64,000 nucleotides of DNA from Halichondria panicea (taxonomy: Eukaryota > Porifera > Demospongiae > Suberitida > Halichondriidae): positions 1,302,501 through 1,366,500 of the forward strand of contig NC_087385.1 in the NCBI RefSeq assembly GCF_963675165.1, read 5' to 3'. Positions 19,853 through 29,810 of this stretch are shown piece by piece. The notes under the pieces are model-generated. The model worked only from the letters and a program-made list of their open reading frames with translations. It was not told the DNA's origin and ran no database searches. A program made the position numbers and the translations under genes. Positions within the stretch are counted from its first letter, which is position 1. Every line of letters starts with the position of its first letter.

Positions 19853-20936
19853 TAGCCTCGATTCCAAGCCGCTGAGAAAGACGGCCTGGTATACACTGTT
19901 TACGCATGCACCAGAATTACCCAGAATCTGGGTAATCGTAAATTGCAGTATATTTATCAGTATTCTTATTCCGCATTAGTTTGTAAAACATTGATATCCG
20001 TTTCATTTATAATGATGTCATTGAAAAAAGAAATCTAGTCCAAGTTGTGTATGTAATGGCTGCTACCTTCTCATCTGCTCTTGCGTATGCGTTATCCTGT
20101 GTTGGAAAACCAGGTCTAGTCTTGAAAGACAAGCAGCTGGAGGCGTTGAAGTGTCTGTACGCTGGTGTTTATGTGGGTACCGTACCGACCGGCTATGGCA
20201 AGTCCCAGAGAGCAAGTCCATCTGCTTTCCAGACACTCCCTTTCTTGATTGATGTAAAGCTTGACAGGACCAGTGCACCTCTCTCTGAAAGAAGTGTTGT
20301 GATGGTGATTTCTCCTCTTGTTTCTCTGAGTGAAGCCATCTTCAAAGTGTTGGTGTGTCTGTTCGACGTTCAGTGCCATTCTCTCTGGAAGGAAGTATTG
20401 TTGTGACATTTGCCGAAAATTGGTCACAGAGTAAGTACGTGGTATCTGATCCGAGAACTGTGTGGCCTGAATGTGTTTACAATCCGAGGGACTTGTTGCT
20501 TGAGTGTGTATCCGGACTTGTTGCTTGAGTATGTATTAATGGATAGTGCTTTCAATGGTAAATCTATTGTGTAAATCAATAAGTAGTCCTCACATTATGT
20601 TACGTCACAGCCACTGTACTTATCCACATTTATTTTTTACCCACAGGTTTAACTAATTTCTTATGAGAGTAACTTGTCGCCTGAGTGTGTATCCGATTCG
20701 AGCCTCAAGTTAATGAATAAATGTACAGAGCTGATGTTTTACTTAGCTGTCTCTGTCTACAGTATATACAGAGAGGTAGCCTCTCCTTTTTCTTTTTTCT
20801 GTTCTTTATCACAATAAGATAAAATACTGTTTTAACGTTCAATGAGATAAAATACGGTAAATAATAAATTAATTGTCCACCCACGCGCCAACAGTAAATA
20901 CCAGGCCCACTATTCAAGGGGCTGGAGTCGAGGCTA
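19853..20936. mobile_element. TAGCCTCGA-family element carrying a RecQ-like fragment, 9-bp TSD
   Basis: It is flanked by GACAATGGA at 19844-19852 and 20937-20945, both exact. It begins TAGCCTCGATTCCAAGCC and ends GGCTGGAGTCGAGGCTA. The subterminal motif CCCAGAATCTGGG is shared with the 726-bp member. It is inserted in the outer element. Confidence 0.85.
20056..20406 (+). pseudogene. RecQ-like helicase N-terminal fragment
   Basis: The 116-residue ORF has a Q-motif-like LKDKQLEALKCLYAG, a Walker A-like PTGYGKS (motif I) and VVMVISPLVSL (motif Ia), the order seen in RecQ-family DNA helicases. The frame then ends. No DEAH box, later helicase motifs, RQC or HRDC domain follow within the element, so it cannot be a working helicase. 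GTG codons lie upstream, but the ATG at 20056 is the first ATG. Similar RecQ-like fragments are common in sponge and cnidarian repeats (recollection, not searched). Confidence 0.65.
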
Positions 20937-21238
20937 GACAATGGATAAACCATGCAAACCAATTGACTGAATTGTAGATTTATAGAGCTGCACACACATG
21001 TCTATTGCACTGATTTCTGTTTCCATATCATGTTTATGTTCAGTATCTCTGGAGAGAGAGCGTCTTGACTCTTTCTGCCTGTGATAGAGTGAATAACAAA
21101 ACGGTAGTTTTGCAACTTTTGTGCTCCCCATTCTTTCTAATTCTCTTGACTGCAGCTACCCATCAACTATGGCATTCTAGATATAGCAATACAATGATAG
21201 TCTTGATCCTTTAGAGTGTCTGATTGCATTACCAACAG

Positions 21239-22798
21239 TAGCCTCGAGACCAGCCGTTCGTTATCTGAAAGATTTCTTGGACCGGTAATTGCCCACAAAG
21301 GTCCGCCCAAGGTGTATTACCCATGAATATCATTATGATGCTATAAAACGCTGACTCAGCTAGAACGAGTGCTACATTGGCAGAATTACTCTACACCTAC
21401 CTCGTGCTCGATTATAGCTACCTGTGTTTAAAGATACCTGAGTTTAAAGATGTCTTCTCCCTCTGGTTCCATCTCTCCTACACCGAGGGACACACCCGCC
21501 GACCTGGTGGCCCTCAACGAAAGGCTCTCCACCCTCGAGCAGGCCCTGGCTGCAGCTCAACAGACTCACCAGCCTCATCACCGTGAGTCCTACATTCTTT
21601 GCCCACCCTGCCCTGCCCTCACCCATATTGCTTATAACAGCCTACAATAACAGCTTATAAAATACCGCCCCGCTCTGCTCCATACTATATACTGCCCTGC
21701 TATAGTATACTGCCCTGCTATAGTATACTGCCCCTATATTACGCTCTATAACGTTGCCCGGCCCTGCTCTATATTGTAAGGCTCTATAATAATTATACTG
21801 CAATGTACTGCTCTATAATATACTGCCATAATATACTGCCCTATGCCAGCTCTATGCCAGCTCTATGCCCGCTCTGCTCTATAATGTACTGCTCTATAAC
21901 ATACTTGCTCTATAATGTACTGCCCGCTGAGGCTGCTCTGTTCTGTAATGTGCTGCTCTATAATATGCCGTGTACTGCCCAGCTCTATACTTTACTGCCC
22001 CGCCTACCACCCTACCCCGTATACCGCCAATCTATCACTTGGCGAACCCCCCCCCCTGACGCACACTCGCCCACAGGTACCATAGACAGCGGAATGCCGT
22101 CCGCAGCCACCCTTGGATTACCTACCTTCCAAGCTGACTCCTCCCCAACCATGCTCCTGCCCCCCTCTGCCAGCATCCGACCCCCACCCCTGGTCCCCAC
22201 CCACCCCACAGCGCTCCCACCTGCTCCCACTACCAACCCTCTCGCGGGCTTCCCGGACATTCCAACCATCCCCCCCAAACTACTCGACACGATTCTCTCC
22301 TGGCAGTACACGGACCTCTCGGAGCTGCTGCCCGATCAGCTTCGCTCCAGCTCTTCCACCACAGACCAACAAATCGTCCTTTTCCCTCAACGTAGCTGGG
22401 AAAGCCAGAAGAAACGAAAAAGACAAATAATCGATATCGCCACATGGGTGCAGCTGTATAGCACCTACATCCTAATCCTCTCGTCCAGACACCCGCAAGC
22501 CTTACCAGAATTAATAGCATATCAATTATTTATCGTCAAAGCAGCAAAGAAGTTTAGGTACCCCTCTTGGCTGTACTACGATACAGAGTACCAGAAATGG
22601 GCCGCCGCAACACACTGCCAAGAGTGGTCCACCATTAACACCCAGCTATACTCCCTCGCCTTTACCGAACAAGGCAACCCTGTGTCGTGGTGCCCGATAT
22701 GCCAGGTCGACGGAGGAAACCACACCTTTGACTGGCTCTGCTACATTGGAACTTGACCAGGCGTTCTTTCAGATAACGAACGGCTGGTCTCGAGGCTA
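21239..22798. mobile_element. TAGCCTCGA-family element with intact spliced ORF, 9-bp TSD
   Basis: The two 33-bp termini (21239-21271 and 22766-22798) are exact reverse complements, and TACCAACAG flanks both sides (21230-21238 and 22799-22807). It is inserted in the outer element, about 0.3 kb from the RecQ-bearing member. Perfect termini and TSD suggest a recent insertion. Confidence 0.9.
21450..22756 (+). CDS. Two-exon Gag-like zinc-knuckle protein carried by the transposon (270 aa)
   Basis: Exon 1 is 21450-21582 (starts MSSPSGSISP, ends at CATCACC|GTGAGT) and exon 2 is 22077-22756 (acceptor CCCACAG). The sum is 813 nt, in frame, with one stop. The N-terminus is a predicted short coiled coil (LVALNERLSTLEQALAAAQ). 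A long Pro/Ser/Thr-rich linker follows, then a folded part with PPKLLDTILSWQYTDLSELLP, WVQLYSTYI and WSTINTQLY. It ends with a CPIC ... H ... C knuckle (C-x2-C-x6-H-x5-C). This layout resembles the first ORF of DIRS-type/tyrosine-recombinase retroelements, recalled from memory. No reverse transcriptase or recombinase is present. The intron is pyrimidine-rich with many CTCTAT/CTGC words. Confidence 0.65.
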
Positions 22799-22966
22799 TA
22801 CCAACAGTGTAGCAGCTCTAACCGGCACTCAAAATGGCGGACATATGTAACCACGCCCCTTTCCCAAGAGTTTTATGTGGCCACACCCCTTTTTGGCCAG
22901 AAATGGGCGGATCTGCATAACCTCTAACCACGAATATTTTGTCCCCCGAAAATTACCCGCTATTAC

Positions 22967-24208
22967 GGTATATATCTACAGAGGAGGTTGGACTCCGCCC
23001 AACTAGGTACATGCATCATATATCAGGTAAAGGGTCGACACACAAGATGATAAATACCAGTAGAAGCATAATTTTATTGCTGCTGATATATCTGCTACTG
23101 TCCCAGGATGCTCCACCATCAGGTAAACTCATCACACATCGACCCACCACTGTCCAGCAACCGCAAGGTATTATCAGTAGAACTATGCCTTATACACCCA
23201 TAATCATAATCACAACCCCCCCCCCGGCCCCCACACGCACACTGACCTCCCAGGCCCTGGCCCAGTTGACCAGCCTGGAGCTTCTAGTGTCCCCCCAGGT
23301 CCTCTCCTCCTATCAAGAGGTTAGTAACAAAACGTGAGCTGGTGTTTGTGTTCATGCGTGTAGCCTGGCGGCTGCGTACTAGGGACATGGCTGCTATCAG
23401 GATGGTATGGAAGGAGAGAATCGACCCAGCACTGTACGATAATGGACGCTTCCCTCAGGAGGGGGAGAAACTATCACCACCCATAATATAGTCACTCAGT
23501 GATGGTATTACAGAGGAAATACGGCCTTAGGGGATGCTTGAATTTGTGTGTTGATGGATTTGTGTTTTTTCCCTGTAGATGGTGGAACTAACGTATGATT
23601 ACAAGGTCAAAGTTCACAGCTTCCCTGCGAATAAAATGAGAGTACCAGGAGACAAAAAGTCATCTCTGAACATTATTAGACACACTCACCACATGTCCCC
23701 ATCCACCATTGTGTAACATTATTTAATATTGTGAGTGTGTGTGTGTACATAATGTACATACTGTAGTTGATGTAATGCAGCGCCTAAAAAATAATTTCAC
23801 TTCGCAGTGGCACATTTTTAGAACCCCCAAAATCCTAGCTAAATTATGGTGGCACTTGTGCGCTAGATCTAGTATAGTGTCTAGTGCAGTACACAGATGT
23901 CAGTAGTACACAGATGGATCTACGTTGTTGATTTTTGATATCTGTATGTTACAGCTGCATCTAGACAGTTATACAGTACAGCTATGCATCAAATGCATGT
24001 GCATAATAGTTATTATACGCCAAAAAGTAAAGCTGACTGTCTTTGGCACCACAGAGACACCTTTTTAAGATATGAAAAACTACGTTCAGCCTAACTTGGC
24101 ACTTAAATTATGGTGGCGCTGTAATTACATCAACTAAAATAATGATGACCTGTATACCCAGTGCATGTGTCCACACTATTAATTCTCCCCCTCCCTCCCT
24201 CCTTCCAG
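22967..24208 (+). other. Coding-like fragments upstream of the ATG8-like exon
   Basis: Several exon-like plus-strand pieces are seen. One around 23230-23320 reads QALAQLTSLELLVSPQVL before a GTTAGT donor. One around 23365-23455 reads TRDMAAIRMVWKERIDPAL. One around 23580-23710 reads NKMRVPGDKKSSLNIIRH and could be a worn middle part of an ATG8/LC3 gene, whose next exon follows at 24209. No continuous gene can be built: frames break and no start is clear. Confidence 0.3.
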
Positions 24209-24296
24209 CTCGAGCATGTCTGTGATCTACCAGGAGCACAAGGATGAGGACGGGTTCGTGTACATGGCCTACAGTAGAGAGAACAGTATGGGCTGA
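24209..24296 (+). pseudogene. MAP1LC3: ATG8/LC3-like last exon
   Basis: After a pyrimidine-rich CTTCCAG acceptor the frame reads [20 protein letters not shown] and ends YSRENSMG then TGA. LC3 and GABARAP end with the same pattern: SxxMxxIYxExKDEDGFLYMxY, then a few residues and an exposed Gly. Here the Gly is directly before the stop, like the ATG4-processed form. The ubiquitin-like core expected upstream is not readable except possibly near 23630-23700, so this is probably a gene fragment. A second, damaged copy is at 29436. Confidence 0.6.
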
Positions 24297-24891
24297 ACTC
24301 AAGAGACACTATGAACTTGTTCCCCCTAACCCTGTGCCTGTGTGTGTGTGTCCACCCACCTATTACATAATTATGCTGATTTATGCAATGTAACTTTATT
24401 CAATTGATATGTTTTGATGAGTACAGACAAAAATAATTCATAATTAATTGCACTGATTAAAAATACAATACATATGCATTGTGGTGTCATCACCAATAAG
24501 AGCCTATACATCAGAGAAGCTTTCCTTTCTAAAGTTTACTCGTCAATAATAATAATCTGTTCAATCAAGAATTCAAAATGACAAAAAAACCAATCAATAT
24601 ACACACAAGCATGAAAAATTAACATGAGGGAAAAAGTTATCTACTGTATAGCGTGAAATTTTCGAGGGGCTTAATTTTCGCGGATTTCGTGGGTTGGAAT
24701 TCTACACGAAAATTAAGTCCACGAAAAGTGTTCGTTAATAAGAATTACCTGCTATCATACAAATATTTAAAGGCGTGGCTTCCGGTAAGCAGCCATTCCG
24801 CGAACATTGTGCAACGAAATGGCTTTTAGAGGCCAATCCACGAAATATAAGTGCCTCGAAAATTTCGCGCTATACGGTATCTAGTGCAGTT
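24297..24891. other. Intergenic region with one MITE
   Basis: It lies between the ATG8-like exon (+) and the 3' end of kelch copy 4 (-). Apart from the MITE at 24643-24879 nothing was recognised. Confidence 0.5.
24643..24879. mobile_element. MITE, TATAGCG(T/G)GAAATTTTCG family
   Basis: The left end is TGTATAGCGTGAAATTTTCG and the right end CGAAAATTTCGCGCTATACGG, with internal TTAATTTTCGCGG and its partner. It has no coding capacity. Confidence 0.75.
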
Positions 24892-27800
24892 CTACTGTAG
24901 TTCATTCAACAGTTGTTGAGCGGTTGGTCGATTGTCTCTTTCTCTATCGATACAGCGACTGATGATGTCAGAGAACTGACGGTCTTGGATGGTGAGGAGT
25001 AAGCGCTCACGTCCGTCATCACTCGGAAACTGGCCAGAACACATCTCGATCAAGAGCACCCCCAGACTGAACACGTCCATTTTAGATGACTGGAGGGACG
25101 GGTTACCGGCCTCAGGGGCAGCGTATACAGGACTCCCTGGGTTCATCGTGTTCAACATTCGCTGTGTGTTTACCGAGCCGTAGTCTGTGACCTTTGCACT
25201 CCAGCGGCCATCAGGTAGAGGGTTGAGGAGGACGTTTGCACTGCTGATGTCACGATGGATCACTGGGTCTGGCTGCATGAGGTGGAGATAGTTGAGGGCT
25301 TGACAGACCTGCACAGAAATGGAGAGTATGTGTTCACGTGAGATACGACCTCCCTCCAGTACCCTCCTCAGACTGGTGGCCATGAGCTCTGTCAGGATGA
25401 TCATCTCCCCCTCCAGCGTGGCTCCTATGAACTGGACCAGGTGTGGGTGTCGCAGACGAGCCGCCATATTCATCTCACGAATGAACAAGTGTCGGTAATA
25501 GTCGGAACGGATCTGCTCGTACAGTGTCTTGGCTGCCACCTCGATTTCCCGGAACTTGGCCACTTTGACGACCCCCCATCCTCCCCCACCGAGCTGTCTC
25601 TCTGTCATTGTGATCTCCTCGCGATGGACCACCCACTGAGTCTCCAGACCCTGTGCTCGCTCCTCTGCGAGCTGGGCTCTCCTGTCCAACCTCCCATTTT
25701 CAGCAATCAGTTCCTGGTTTCTCCTCTCAACATCAGCACGGTGATGGTTGGCCTCGTATGATTCTCGTTCTTTTATTTCCACCACCTGATTCTTCTCTTG
25801 CAACAATTGTTCAGAGCGATTTTGAATCACTTGCTCTCTTTGCTCTGCCAGTTGGGCTCTTTCCTCCGCATCTTCACGGCGACGGTTGGCTTCAGCTAAT
25901 TCACGATCTTTCATAGCCAGTTCTTCTTGGGAAATTTGTTGAGCTTCTCTGAGTTGTCTCTCCACATCTCCATGGCGACGGCTGGCCTGGGCAAACTGCT
26001 GATCTTTCATAACCAATTCACGTTCTTTTGTAGCCAATTTACGATCCTTCTCGTGCAACTGTAGTCGGTGGCGACGTTGAGTGTCATGCTCTCTCTGCTC
26101 TGCTGCTCGTAACTGTTGTTTCAGAGCCCTCACCCGGTCTTGAGAGGAGTGGTCGCTGAATAATGAGGCACGAGCAATTATTTGTCCAATCTTCTCTCCC
26201 AGTCGCTGGGCGGAGCCTCTAGTGTCGTTATGGGCCACACCCACGAGAGCCCACTTCTTAGCTGAGGGTCCAGCAACAGACGCTAAGGGTACAGTTAACT
26301 CTGTATAGGGGAACAAATGTAACAGTATAATGCATTCGAGAGCGGCGTTTATTACCTCCAGCTAATTCGTTTGTCATCAAAAGTTCTTTTCACATACGTA
26401 ACAAGCTGCTACCTGTACCTAGTAACTACATACATGCATGTAGCTAGCTGCTAGTATTAATATTTTTTTTGGCTGCCACATGCAGAAATGCTAGAGTCAA
26501 AGTTTACTGAGGCTACTATTTGAGAGCGGCTACTAAATGTTTCATTTGGCTAGCAAGGGAGGCTACTATTTGAGTGCGGCCTCTGATCGAGCATCTACGG
26601 TACTTGTCTATCAGACAATAAGTTTCTATGGCTGCATGTACTAGTACACGTAGCTGCTCACCAAATCTCAGTATAGTGGTCTCTGAAATTTCCTTTCCCA
26701 GCATCTCACGACGGCCTCCAAACACGAGGACCTCAGTGAGTCCTGGTCCCAGACTGGTAGCAGTGATAGAGTGGTAGTGACGTGGTGCCATTGACTCAGG
26801 AAGAGTCACCTAAAGGCACAAAGAGTGATGCTCTGATAAATAAAAATGTTGGTGTACAGTAGTTGAACATATCAACAGAAATAATACAGGCATAATACAT
26901 GCAGGTACTGTATATAAAGATATAGCATAACACCTGAGTGTTGTATGCAATATATAGGCATAAGCCTGCATGATCTGAGGGCGGGCTGTCTGTATACCGT
27001 ATAGCGGGAAATTTTCGCATGTGCAAATTTTCACTATTTGGCTCCAGAGCCCTCAGCAGAAATGTTCGTGGGTTCTAATATTCGCGTTTCAATGCCGGGA
27101 AACCACACCCACCAATAGCTTTGCATGTGAAATACCAGTGAGTGCATGGGGCTCAGTTTTAATAATCACAGTAACTGCTCTGCCCTCAAACAACGTGAAA
27201 TTTTGCACCCCACGAAAATTTCCCGCTATAATTATGGTATTGCATGTAATTATACAACACAAGGAATCTCATGTTATAATCATGTGTTTTATGTTTGTGT
27301 TGATTTGTTGCATTCCTTGTGCATTCCTTTCCGTGTACACATCACTCCTTTTATAGGACAACTAGTTTCAACTACTTGTGGTGGCTGTGGAATGCTCCAG
27401 ACGCATGAAAAACGTTTTCTGCCTACCACTGAATCTGTTTAACAGTGTTACACTATAAAAAGGATCGTTTCAGGTTACTGGGTGGAGGGTGGGCTTTAGG
27501 TAACTTCAGCCATACTACTATGCCAGTATCTAGATAGTGGTACAGTTCAAGGCTTGACCTGTGCCATATGGCAGATATTGGCACAGTGTTTCCTTTGATC
27601 TGCCCACTCAAAATGCAACAAATTGCAATAATCCCTTACCAAAATAATTATGCCTTAGGCCATGCGACTGTGTACGAAAGGGACTTTATGTTGTTCTTTT
27701 TTATTACACGATTTAACCTTGACAACCGTGATATAAAACAATAATACTAGCACAAGTATTTAACATCCTCCTAAATTTCAATTATGATAAGTTATTTACT

Positions 27801-28920
27801 TGTAAATGTACGTCTCTTTATTACACACACCCAACAGTTCGTAATACGAGAAGACTCACCTCTGTCCACTTGCCAGTGTCAACATCCAGTATCCACATGT
27901 CCCCCAGTGTCTTGTTACCCAGTCCTCCGTACACCAGTAGTTGAGGGTGGTCCTGGCCATAGTTGAGACAACAGGAAGCATGGGATGACCTCCCCACTGG
28001 CCATGGCTCTCCCTGTACTGGCTTCACCTTAGTGACCTTCTACACAGTAAACATACAGTATTGTGGAGCTAATCAATTAACTCACCATTGTCCTGAAGTC
28101 AAACAGGTAGACATCATTGATCCCACCAAGGCCAGGTTTGAACCCTCCAAAGAGGACTGCCCTGTGCTGGTCCATCATGGTGAAGGTGAAGCCACTACAG
28201 GGAGGAGGTCTCTTTCCTCTGAGCTTAGGGGACGACCAGACACCTGGGCAATTTAGATAATGGTATAATGTTACATCATCCTTATAAATTGATTAATATG
28301 AAAGTGACATAATTTCCTGTTAGAGTGAGGATGGGACTCCCCCACCAGTAGCTACATACCCTATAAGCGTACATGTATATAATTATGCATTTAATTCAGT
28401 AGAATGCATGTATACGTTGACAAAAATTACCATTTTGTATATCAAAGAAATGGAACTCGTTTGTCCATCCACGTCCATCAGACCATGGACTGGTGAATGT
28501 TGATCCTGGTTGTGTGGGGCCCTCAATACCGTATCCACCAATGCAGCACAGAGTTTTATCATTCACACAGATAAGTCCACAACCAGCCTTTTTCATAGGT
28601 TGATTATCAGAGGATTGAACTTTGGTCCACTGGAGAGTGTCCAGATCAAGCTTACTCACATCATTGAAGTAAGAAGACCCATCATAACCACCAAAGGTGT
28701 ACAAGCAACGACCTACACAAGCAGAGAAACCACCCCACTCACCAGGGGGTAGGGGTCCAGTGGTGGGCAAGAGGCTCCACAGCTCAGTGCTTGGATCACA
28801 CACAACAATAATATTAGACCCTCTCAGTCCTGGACCAGCCCCCCTCCACACATAATGGCGTCCGTCAGCTGCAGCAGAGAATGGACCCCAGCAAGGTAAT
28901 GGTTCAATTAAAGCATCCAT
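24892..28920 (-). CDS. Kelch - coiled coil - TKL kinase, copy 4
   Basis: Exons are 28431-28920, 28086-28243, 27860-28039, 26662-26809 and 24892-26300, total 2385 nt (794 residues). It starts MDALIEPLP. The kelch part has normal blades, one with CCIGG instead of CCFGG. The coiled coil is the longest of the array (about 200 residues), built from repeated blocks such as MKDRELAEANRR and AQLAEQREQVIQ. The kinase has GGGGWGVV, VAAK, HRDISSANVLL, DYG in place of DFG, and YAAPE, so catalytic Lys and Asp are kept. The C-terminal part is nearly the same as in copy 5. A TATAGCGGG-type MITE and AGAGCGGC-rich repeats lie in the intron before exon D. All splice sites are canonical. Confidence 0.9.
26994..27240. 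mobile_element. MITE, TATAGCGGGAAATTTTCG family
   Basis: TACCGTATAGCGGGAAATTT at the left end pairs with AAATTTCCCGCTATAATTAT at the right end, the latter with a small insertion. It lies in the intron between exons C and D of copy 4. Confidence 0.7.
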
Positions 28921-29059
28921 TACCTGCACAGGAATGAGTGCCATCACACACAATCATACACACAATCATGGGACTGGGTTGAGCCTGGACTGTGCTAAGA
29001 CTAGATCAATAGCCATCACATAACTACCATAAATCTATATAGCAGTAATGACACAGCAT

Positions 29060-29120
29060 TTCAACTTACAAGTTATGGACTGTAGAACACTCTCAGGCTG
29101 CTGTGCATATCATGCAGCCA
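29060..29120 (-). promoter_or_regulatory. First-exon/promoter block of kelch copy 4
   Basis: The donor CTT|GTAAGTTGAAATGC is at 29068-29069 on the minus strand, as in copies 2 and 5. There is no ATG before the donor in this copy, supporting a non-coding first exon, with translation from the ATG at 28920. Confidence 0.6.
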
Positions 29121-29435
29121 CCACACCCAAATGTTTGTCCGGGACCTAGACCGAATTGTCTCTGAAACAGCGCCCTTCTAAAGATTGGTGATCCGTTCCT
29201 GTTTTAGAGTACATGTATAACCACACTCACCACACGTCCAACATATCCTCCCCCAGAGGAGGATGGACCTCTGATCCTCCCCACTGTCCTAATCAGTAGA
29301 AAATACAATTCTCCTATGTGTGTGTGTGTGTCACTGTGTGTACATATTAATGCACATTATAATGTATGATGGACCCATAGACCCACTCAATGCCGTGTCC
29401 ACACCGGCTATAAATGACTGTCCCCCTCCCTCCAG

Positions 29436-29523
29436 CTCGAGCATGTCTGTGATCTACCAGCATCATGCACAATGATGAGGACGGGTTCGTGTACATGGCC
29501 TACAGTGGAGAGAACAATATGGG
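29436..29523 (+). pseudogene. MAP1LC3: Damaged ATG8/LC3-like last exon, second copy
   Basis: It matches the exon at 24209: CTCGAGCATGTCTGTGATCT, then [17 protein letters not shown] in another frame. A small insertion (CAGCATCATGCACAATGATG) shifts the frame after IYQ and the terminal stop is lost. Similarity extends upstream (CACACTCACCACA near 29223 and 23682), so a larger segment was duplicated together with the kelch-kinase gene. Confidence 0.65.
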
Positions 29524-29810
29524 CAAGAAAGACTATATGTCCCCCATAATCTGTGTGTGTGTGTGTGTGTCCACACTGACAAGAGTTCTATACACACACA
29601 TTGTTTTATGAGAACAAATTAATTGTTGTGGTTCATAGCTGCAAGTTGACAAGAGGGGCTTTTCCCTGTATACACGTAAAAGCTTGTACATGTGATTTGT
29701 ACATGATTTGTACACTGTCAAGTGAAATTGCACAAGAAAATAATAGCACAAAATAAGCACAGCAAAAAACTACAATTTAGCTTAAAGTATCTACGTGTAT
29801 TAATGTAGTT

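Larger units (their letters stand above)
19427..22966. mobile_element. Outer element with long related termini, host to two nested insertions
   Basis: The left end TATAGCGGGTAATTTTCG leads to GAGGTTATGCAGATCCGCC and then ACGTCCGCCATTTTGAGTG (about 19670). The same series in reverse complement occurs at 22830-22966. The left side has an extra ~120-bp block. Removing the two nested TAGCCTCGA elements leaves under 1 kb. A short plus-strand ORF MAEYECDAGRVSNYFQELE (from about 19740) is present but not recognised. Confidence 0.65.

Noticed and set aside
22012-22520. Gly/Arg-rich minus-strand ORFs opposite the Gag-like exon
   Set aside because: Complement of a Pro/Ser/Thr-rich coding exon; no splice or start support.
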